Assembly: GCA_025454275.1 (NCBI GenBank)
Contig: JALOOS010000021.1
Span: 1-11,261, forward strand
DNA length: 11,261 nucleotides
DNA from: Desulfobacterales bacterium
Lineage (GTDB): Bacteria > Desulfobacterota > Desulfobacteria > Desulfobacterales > SpSt-501
Direction of reading: 5' to 3'
The notes under the pieces are model-generated. The model was not told the DNA's origin. It did no database searches and was given only the letters and a program-made list of their open reading frames with translations. Shown piece after piece: positions 6,617 through 11,261 of the stretch (its first letter is position 1; each line of letters starts with the position of its first letter). Both the position numbers and the translations under genes were made by a program.

Positions 6617-7291
6617 ATGTTTGAAACCCGAGAAGAGGTCTTGGAAAAGGTTCTGGCAATGCCGCGGCCGAAGTGCCCGCACTGCGGCGTGGAGATGAAT
6701 CTGTGGGAAGAGCCGCCGATGCGGATCGGTGACGGGCTCGGCTGGGGCACACCCTACCTCTTCGTCTGTTTCAACGATGAATGCCCCCTCTACCAGTCAG
6801 GCTGGAAGCATATCGAGGAGAGCTATGCCCACCGGGCCTCTTACCGCTGCATGAACTACCCGGGCAGCGAGGTGTTCGAGTGCGTCCCGGTCTTCAGCGA
6901 CATGGGCATGCGCGGCCAGATCGTGGACGAGCAAGCCATGGCCGAGCAGGAGGCCGCCAAGGAGGCGATCAAGCGCGGCTTCAACCTGCTCGCCGACTAC
7001 TACACCACCCGGGAGGGGCCGGCCATTCTGCAGCTTCTCCTCGACCCCCAGCAGCCCGCGCGTGTGCGCCTCAAGGCCGCAGAGATGATCGGGGACATCG
7101 GCGAGACCGAGGCGATCGAACCCCTTCGCAACCTGCACTTTCCCAACGAGACCATCCAAAAGAAGGTGGACGAGGCCATCGCCAAGATCCATGAGCGGCA
7201 TTTCACGCGCGAGTGCCCGTTCTGCGCCGAGATCATCAAGAGCCGGGCGAGCGTCTGCAAACACTGCGGCAAAGACGTTGCCGGGAAATAG
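6617..7291 (+). CDS. HEAT-like repeat protein flanked by two zinc ribbons
   Basis: A 224-residue soluble protein of unknown function. An N-terminal zinc-ribbon-like module has C20-x2-C23 and C51-x4-C56, followed by a conserved-looking Tyr/Trp-rich segment. A helical HEAT-like segment spans roughly residues 133-192 (ILQLLLD, ARVRLKAAEMIGDIGETEAIEPL). The C-terminal zinc ribbon is C200-x2-C203 and C214-x2-C217 (CPFCAEIIKSRASVCKHCG), of the type found in many small zinc-ribbon proteins. HEAT repeats usually form protein-binding surfaces, so a scaffold or adaptor is more likely than an enzyme. Start: ATG 6617 with AGGA 9 bases upstream. The open frame reaches 6383, but the upstream part looks non-coding. 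The L,D-transpeptidase gene starts 20 bases after its stop, so the two are probably co-transcribed. No signal peptide or membrane segment. Confidence 0.8.
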   Translation: MFETREEVLEKVLAMPRPKCPHCGVEMNLWEEPPMRIGDGLGWGTPYLFVCFNDECPLYQSGWKHIEESYAHRASYRCMNYPGSEVFECVPVFSDMGMRGQIVDEQAMAEQEAAKEAIKRGFNLLADYYTTREGPAILQLLLDPQQPARVRLKAAEMIGDIGETEAIEPLRNLHFPNETIQKKVDEAIAKIHERHFTRECPFCAEIIKSRASVCKHCGKDVAGK

Positions 7292-7311
7292 GCTCGAATC
7301 CGTACCTGCCC

Positions 7312-9060
7312 ATGCCGTTCTTATTCAATTGCCGCAAGCTGAATCCGCTCAGGTATGCCGCCGCTCCCCCTGTTGCCGCCAGCCGTTCATTCGGGTTGCT
7401 CCTGCTCGCCGCCCTCTTGCTCCAGATGGCGGGGCCGCCTGCCCTCCTCGCTCCGGCCGCGGCGGCCGCGGTTGATTTTCCCACGCTGATGCAGGCGAAG
7501 GTGGCGGAAGCCGTGGCCGGCCGGCAGATGATCTGCCGCGGTGAGCTCATTTGCGGAATCGCCGAGCTGCCGCGCTTCTATGCTCAGCGCGGGTACCGGG
7601 CCGCTTGGCATGATACCGGCGGCTCGTTTGCGGCAGCCGAAACCCTGCTGGAAGAGATAAAACGCGTTGGCGAGGACGGACTCGACCCCCAGGACTACCA
7701 CCTGCGGACGCTACAGACACTTCTGGAAACAGCCCGGAGCGGGCAGGTGTCCGGAACCGCCGCGGATCCGGCGCTGCTCGTGGACCTCGATTTCCTGTTG
7801 ACGGACGCCTTCCTGCTTTTAGGCTCCCACCTGCGGGCCGGCCGGGTAAACCCGAAGACCCTGCATACCGAATGGGTGGTCCGATTGGACCCGGAGGTCG
7901 ATTTCACCCGGATCCTTCAGTCGGCGCTCGAATCCGGGGGGATCGGTGAGGCCCTTGACGGGCTGCGCCCTATCCACCCCGAGTACCGCGCCCTTAAGGG
8001 CGCCCTGGTGGACTACCGCCGCCTCGCCGCAGCGGGCGAATGGCCGCAGCTGCCCTCTTCCGCGCGATGGGAGCCGGGCGATACCGGTGAGATCGCCGAG
8101 CTTCTGCGGGGACGGCTGATCGCATCGGGAGATCTCGCACCCGGAGCAGGCGGCGCCGGCCCCGGCCATGAGCTTTCAGAGGGCCTGCGCCGGTTCCAGG
8201 CCCGCCACGGCCTGGAGGCGGACGGCCGCATGGGGGCTCAGAGCCTTAAGGCCCTCAATGTGCCGGCAGCGGAACGGGTCCGCCAGATCGAGCTCAACCT
8301 CGAGCGCTGGCGCTGGCTGCCGGCCGATCTCGGCCCGCGCCACATCCGGGTCGATGTCCCACGCTTCGAGCTCTCGGTTGTTGAAGAGGGGGAGGTCGTG
8401 ATGCGCATGCGGGTCGTAGTGGGGCGCGACTACCGGCGCACCCCGGTCTTCAGCAGCCTGATGGACCATCTCGTCTTCAACCCGGATTGGACCATTCCCC
8501 CGCGCATCGCCGTTCAGGACATCCTGCCCAAGGCCCGCAAAGACCCCGGGTACATGCGCCGCGAACATATCCGCGTCTTCGACGGCTGGGGCCGCGATGC
8601 GGCCGAGCTCGATCCGGATGCGATCGACTGGAACGCGGTGACGGCGGCCGATTTTCGCTACAAGCTCAGAAAGGATCCCGGCCCGAAAAACGACCTGGGC
8701 CGGGTCAAGTTCATGTTTCCGAACGATTTCAACGTCTATTTGCACGACACACCCTCGCGCAGACTCTTCGAGCGCAGCATGCGCGGTTTCAGCTCCGGCT
8801 GCATCCGCATCGAAAAGCCGCTCGAACTCGCCGCTTACCTCCTGCAGGACTCCCCCGCCTGGCCCCCCGAGGCCGTTACGGCCGCCGTCGATTCCGGCCG
8901 GATGCGCACGGTGATGCTCCCCCGCCGGATCCCGGTCCACCTGATCTACATGACGGCCGGGGTGGACCCGGAGGGCCGCGCGGAGTTTCGCCCGGACATC
9001 TACGAGCGCGACCCCGTTCTCGACCGCGCGCTGCGGGCGAAGCCGCCCAGGATACCCTGA
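7312..9060 (+). CDS. ldtD: YcbB/LdtD-type L,D-transpeptidase
   Basis: A 582-residue exported enzyme that forms 3-3 (mDAP-mDAP) cross-links in peptidoglycan and resists most beta-lactams. In order: an N-terminal signal sequence with hydrophobic core FGLLLLAALLLQMAG (27-41) and an Ala-rich likely cleavage zone near 49-53; the YcbB-type scaffold domain (about 60-240); a PG_binding_1 domain with LRRFQARHGLEADGRMG (about 255-315); and the YkuD catalytic domain (about 343-520). The catalytic signature HDTPSRRLFERSMRGF-SSGCIRIEKP is almost the YcbB one, with H478 and the nucleophile C497 spaced as in E. coli YcbB. Start: ATG 7312 places the signal sequence sensibly; the frame is open further upstream but only within the previous gene. 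There is no Shine-Dalgarno, so translation may depend on the gene 20 bases upstream. Length is close to E. coli YcbB (about 615). It faces the MepK-like gene tail to tail. Confidence 0.92.
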   Translation: MPFLFNCRKLNPLRYAAAPPVAASRSFGLLLLAALLLQMAGPPALLAPAAAAAVDFPTLMQAKVAEAVAGRQMICRGELICGIAELPRFYAQRGYRAAWHDTGGSFAAAETLLEEIKRVGEDGLDPQDYHLRTLQTLLETARSGQVSGTAADPALLVDLDFLLTDAFLLLGSHLRAGRVNPKTLHTEWVVRLDPEVDFTRILQSALESGGIGEALDGLRPIHPEYRALKGALVDYRRLAAAGEWPQLPSSARWEPGDTGEIAELLRGRLIASGDLAPGAGGAGPGHELSEGLRRFQARHGLEADGRMGAQSLKALNVPAAERVRQIELNLERWRWLPADLGPRHIRVDVPRFELSVVEEGEVVMRMRVVVGRDYRRTPVFSSLMDHLVFNPDWTIPPRIAVQDILPKARKDPGYMRREHIRVFDGWGRDAAELDPDAIDWNAVTAADFRYKLRKDPGPKNDLGRVKFMFPNDFNVYLHDTPSRRLFERSMRGFSSGCIRIEKPLELAAYLLQDSPAWPPEAVTAAVDSGRMRTVMLPRRIPVHLIYMTAGVDPEGRAEFRPDIYERDPVLDRALRAKPPRIP

Positions 9061-9117
9061 ACAGGAACGAGAACCGATTGAAAAAACTGGATTACTTGGA
9101 GAAGGGGCGGGTGGGGT

Positions 9118-9705
9118 CTACCAGGCGCGCACGCGTCCGACGTCGATGTGCACGAAGTCCGATTTAGAGTAGTAACCGACCCCGCCGGCGGCCAGCGACC
9201 GGGCAAGGGCCCCCACATCGGAGGTGCGCACCCCGGGCACGCGGATATCGATCGCCTTCCCGTGCACATGCAGGCTTTGGGAGGCGACCCCGCGGTTGCA
9301 GCGGTGCAGGACGGCGTTGGTCGCGGCCGAGCGGAAACCGGAGATGACGTGGAACGGGCCGCAGCCTCCCAGCCGCTGCGAAAGGGTGTGAAGCAGGTCG
9401 AGCAGTTCTCCGTCAATGGGGTGGACCTCCCCGCTGCGGTGGTCCCTCAGGATATGGTAGATCGCCCCGAGGGCCTTCGGGTCGTAGTCTCCCGTGCGGA
9501 AGTAGCAGGCGTCGAGCCTCTCCCCGGTATGGGTGTTGAAAAAGGAGAGCCGGCGTTCGGATGGAGACGCTTTTTGAAGGGCGGCCGAGAGCGGGTTTGG
9601 CAGCAGGCAGGCGGAGGCTGCCAGCAGCCCCAGCCGCAGAAACCGGCGGCGGTGGATGGGGACGGCGGATCGGCAGTGCTCCGTGGGGGGCTCGGCTATC
9701 GGCAA
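9118..9705 (-). CDS. mepK: YcbK/MepK-type murein endopeptidase (DUF882, M15-like), Tat-exported
   Basis: A zinc peptidase of about 195 residues acting on peptidoglycan cross-links in the periplasm. E. coli MepK (YcbK) cuts 3-3 and 4-3 links. Seen here: a twin-arginine signal HRRRFLRLGLLAASACLL; ISGFRSAATNAVL; the metal motif SLHVHGKAID with His and Asp seven apart; and FVHIDVG supplying the last His (H146, D153, H186 counting from TTG 9705). Start choice is awkward. There is no ATG. GGAGG (9718-9722) touches a TTG at 9717 with no spacing, so the next in-frame TTG at 9705 (12-base spacing) is preferred; 9717 adds four residues. It has its own predicted promoter and is separated from the HsdR-N-like gene upstream. 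E. coli carries ycbB and ycbK side by side; here the same pair is convergent, with 57 bases between stops. Confidence 0.87.
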   Translation of the reverse strand: MPIAEPPTEHCRSAVPIHRRRFLRLGLLAASACLLPNPLSAALQKASPSERRLSFFNTHTGERLDACYFRTGDYDPKALGAIYHILRDHRSGEVHPIDGELLDLLHTLSQRLGGCGPFHVISGFRSAATNAVLHRCNRGVASQSLHVHGKAIDIRVPGVRTSDVGALARSLAAGGVGYYSKSDFVHIDVGRVRAW

Positions 9706-9733
9706 AACGTGTCTCAACCTCCAGTATTATTTA

Positions 9734-9762
9734 AGTTTATCCTAATTTACGGGAACTGTCAA
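9734..9762 (-). promoter_or_regulatory. Predicted sigma70-like promoter for the mepK-like gene
   Basis: On the minus strand, consensus TTGACA (9762-9757) is followed after 17 bases by TAAACT (9739-9734, 4/6). The region is sharply AT-rich against its surroundings. The TGA stop of the upstream HsdR-N-like gene lies inside the -35 box. Transcription would begin near 9727, giving a very short leader that still includes GGAGG at 9722-9718. Confidence 0.6.
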
Positions 9763-10301
9763 ACCTCCCCGCCCCGCCGGGCCGCATTGACTCGCTCGCG
9801 ATCATAGGTGCGGAAGATCAACTCCTCCCGCAGCCGCCGCTCCCCGGGCAAGGGGGTGGGCTCGATCGATCGAGATCGAGTCTCAGCCCGGGTGGGTATG
9901 GCCGTCAACCCCTCCCCGAGGAGCCGGCCCGACACGGTGTCGAGGACAAGGGCGCTCTTTCCATCCGACACAACCGCAAACGGGATCTGGTGGGTGTCCA
10001 GGAGGCGTGCGGCCGCCAGGATCTCCCGTTCGCATGAGCCGAGGGAGCCCGCCGCGCACCTCAATGCCATCACCCGCCGGCCGGCCACCTTCACCACCAG
10101 GTCGACGGCGGAGCGGTAGGTCTCGCCGCCGATCTCCATCGCGATCGGCACCTCGACCTCGATCTCCCCTCGATCGAAGCCTTTCTGCTCGACGAGCAGG
10201 CGCTCCACGGCCTGGCGGTTTTCCTCGGCGCCGATGTTGGGAACCGGTTTTCCCGTTACGAAGTCGACCAGGGTCTCGTAGGGTTTGAGGGGGGCAGGCA
10301 T
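9759..10301 (-). CDS. HsdR N-terminal-like PD-(D/E)xK protein, probably inactive as nuclease
   Basis: A 180-residue soluble protein resembling the N-terminal domain of type I restriction HsdR subunits (HSDR_N family). Seen: YETLVDFVTGKPVPNIGAEENRQ with the conserved Glu pair (26-27); IEVEVPI; ETYRSAVDLVV with the expected active-site D67; then VMALRCAAGS where an ExK (as in IECKAPG) would be expected, and the RLLDTHQIPFAVVSDG segment. The Glu and Lys of ExK are replaced by Leu80 and Cys82, so nuclease activity is doubtful. No helicase domain and no HsdM or HsdS neighbour, so this is not a restriction system. ATG 10301 is preferred: GGAG lies 9 bases upstream and it begins 16 bases after the rsfS stop; an open frame back to 10403 only overlaps rsfS. 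Third gene of the nadD-rsfS operon; role unknown. Confidence 0.78.
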   Translation of the reverse strand: MPAPLKPYETLVDFVTGKPVPNIGAEENRQAVERLLVEQKGFDRGEIEVEVPIAMEIGGETYRSAVDLVVKVAGRRVMALRCAAGSLGSCEREILAAARLLDTHQIPFAVVSDGKSALVLDTVSGRLLGEGLTAIPTRAETRSRSIEPTPLPGERRLREELIFRTYDRERVNAARRGGEV

Positions 10302-10317
10302 GCGCGGGCGCTCCGGG

Positions 10318-10725
10318 TCACTCTTCCGCAGGCCGGGCGCGCGAAGGGCGCTCGCCGCCGGTCCGGTTTCTTTTCGCTCCGGTGAGTTTGAGGCGCCGGG
10401 CATCGGTCCAGAGGCCCTCGAGATCGTAGAACTGGCGCACCGATTCGAAAAAGACGTGGATGATCACGTAGCCGTAGTCCAGGAGCACCCACTGGCCCTC
10501 CTTGGCGCCTTCCACGCTGAGGGGTTTGATCTTCCGTTTGCGCAGCTCGCGCTCGACGTGCTCGGCGATGGCGGTCACCTGGCGGCTGGAGCGTCCGCTG
10601 CAGATGATGAAGGCATCGGCGATCGAGGTGAGACCGCGCAGGTCCAGCACCGCCACATCGACGGCCTTCCTGCCCAGGACGGCATCGATGAAAGGGGCGA
10701 GGGATGTCTCTAACTCCTCGGTCAT
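10318..10725 (-). CDS. rsfS: Ribosomal silencing factor RsfS (RsfA/Iojap family)
   Basis: A 135-residue cytosolic protein that binds ribosomal protein uL14 and blocks joining of the 30S and 50S subunits, lowering translation when nutrients run out. Family motifs: VDVAVLDLRGLTSIADAFIICSG, SSRQVTAIAEHVERELR, EGAKEGQWVLLDYG, VIIHVFFESVRQFYDLEGLWTDA. The conserved core ends near residue 110; the last 25 residues (KLTGAKRNRTGGERPSRARP) form a basic, probably disordered tail. ATG 10725 overlaps the nadD stop in an ATGA arrangement, with AAGGA about 8 bases upstream, so translation is coupled to nadD. nadD-rsfS adjacency is widespread in bacteria. Very sure of the identity. Confidence 0.96.
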   Translation of the reverse strand: MTEELETSLAPFIDAVLGRKAVDVAVLDLRGLTSIADAFIICSGRSSRQVTAIAEHVERELRKRKIKPLSVEGAKEGQWVLLDYGYVIIHVFFESVRQFYDLEGLWTDARRLKLTGAKRNRTGGERPSRARPAEE

Positions 10726-11261
10726 GCGTATAGTCCTTTGGCGTAAATGTGTGCGACCACCTCGGCCGGCGCCAGGAAACGGATCGACCGGCCGGCGGCC
10801 GCCATCTCCCGGATCCGGGTGCTGGAGATCGCGAGCGCGGTGACAGGCTGAAGCCTCACCGGCTTGAAGCCTCCGGCCAGGAACCCCTCCGGGCTCTCCG
10901 CGACCGGATCTCCGGGAGATAGGGCGCTCAGCACCCGCACCACCTGGTCCCGGTCGCTTTCGCCCCCCGCCGTGTGGGGGCCGGGACGGGACATGACGAT
11001 CACCCGGACCTGGGCGAGAATCTGCCGGCAGGCTTTCCAGGTATCGATTTCAAGAAAGGCGTCCAAACCCATGATGAGGGCGATTTCGGCCCCGGGCAGC
11101 GTCTCGCGGAAGTGTCCGACCGTGTCGATGGTGTAGGAGGGCCCCTGCCGGCGGATTTCGACGTCCGACACCGTCAGCTCCGATCCGCTGCCGACGGCAA
11201 GCTCGAGCATCCGCAACCGCTCCCCGGCGGCGGCCACCGCTCCCTGCCCCTTGTGCGGGGG
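10722..11261 (-). CDS. nadD: Nicotinate-nucleotide adenylyltransferase, 5' end outside window
   Basis: NadD joins nicotinate mononucleotide and ATP to give deamido-NAD, a late step of NAD biosynthesis in the cytosol. The window holds about 179 codons of the C-terminal part. The frame stays open to base 11261 and begins PPHKGQGAVAAAGERLRM, matching the family's PPHK...R..M segment. Other marks are VSDVEIRRQGPSYTIDT, the ALIMGLDAFLEIDTWK segment, and the signature ISSTRIRE close to the end. The N-terminal G-x-F-x-P-x-H-x-G-H nucleotide-binding motif should lie just past the window edge (roughly 35-40 residues missing). A GTG at 11237 is an internal codon, not the start. The stop overlaps rsfS by four bases. 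Confidence 0.95.
   Translation of the reverse strand, partial: PPHKGQGAVAAAGERLRMLELAVGSGSELTVSDVEIRRQGPSYTIDTVGHFRETLPGAEIALIMGLDAFLEIDTWKACRQILAQVRVIVMSRPGPHTAGGESDRDQVVRVLSALSPGDPVAESPEGFLAGGFKPVRLQPVTALAISSTRIREMAAAGRSIRFLAPAEVVAHIYAKGLYA

Noticed and set aside
8176..8940. Minus-strand open frame of 254 codons
   Set aside because: Antisense of the L,D-transpeptidase catalytic domain; no recognisable motifs.
9061..9117. Terminator between the L,D-transpeptidase and mepK-like genes
   Set aside because: No convincing stem-loop with a U-tract is visible on either strand in these 57 bases.
9861..9874. 14-bp perfect palindrome CTCGATCGATCGAG
   Set aside because: It lies inside the HsdR-N-like coding sequence and is made of GATC/TCGA repeats that arise easily from Arg/Ser/Ile/Glu codons; no second copy was noticed.
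9759..10301. A type I restriction system
   Set aside because: Only a short HsdR-N-like domain is present, without helicase, HsdM or HsdS, and its catalytic ExK looks lost.

Overview
The window is GC-rich bacterial chromosomal DNA (by eye well above 60% G+C), densely coded on both strands. I see no RNA genes, insertion sequences, CRISPR arrays or phage genes. Several features suggest a Gram-negative anaerobe of the Desulfobacterota (old Deltaproteobacteria): GTP-type PEP carboxykinase, a zinc-ribbon/HEAT protein, a YcbB-type L,D-transpeptidase, and nadD-rsfS followed by an HsdR-N-like gene. This placement is inference from gene content, not a phylogenetic result.

Layout. (1) 1-1527, minus: pckG for GTP-dependent PEP carboxykinase, running off the left edge. 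It is broken near 289 by an internal deletion of about 27 codons plus a frameshift. (2) 1528-1764: a divergent control region with one sigma70-like promoter in each direction. (3) 1765-4801, plus: a tight three-gene operon of a multi-spanning GT-C (PIG-V-like) glycosyltransferase, an ArnC/GtrB/DPM1-like GT2 polyprenyl-phosphate glycosyltransferase, and a ChbG/HpnK/NaxD-family deacetylase. (4) 4871-6272, minus: two overlapping class I SAM-dependent methyltransferases converging on that operon. (5) 6617-9060, plus: a small protein with a HEAT-like segment between two zinc ribbons, then 20 bases later a YcbB/LdtD-type L,D-transpeptidase. (6) 9118-9705, minus: a Tat-exported YcbK/MepK-type (DUF882, peptidase M15 family) murein endopeptidase, convergent with the transpeptidase. 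(7) 9759-11261, minus: an operon of nadD (5' end outside the window), rsfS, and a short HsdR-N-like PD-(D/E)xK protein whose catalytic ExK appears lost.

How the genes may work together. The most interesting unit is the operon at 1765-4801. It has the three enzyme types of the FlmF2-NaxD-FlmK (ArnT) route, in which a hexosamine is attached to undecaprenyl phosphate, deacetylated, and moved onto an envelope acceptor such as lipid A. Here the final transferase is PIG-V-like instead of ArnT-like. The 7312-9705 pair combines an enzyme that makes 3-3 peptidoglycan cross-links with one expected to cut them, which are also neighbours in E. coli. nadD-rsfS is a standard housekeeping operon. pckG would feed gluconeogenesis, but the copy as written cannot give a full-length enzyme.
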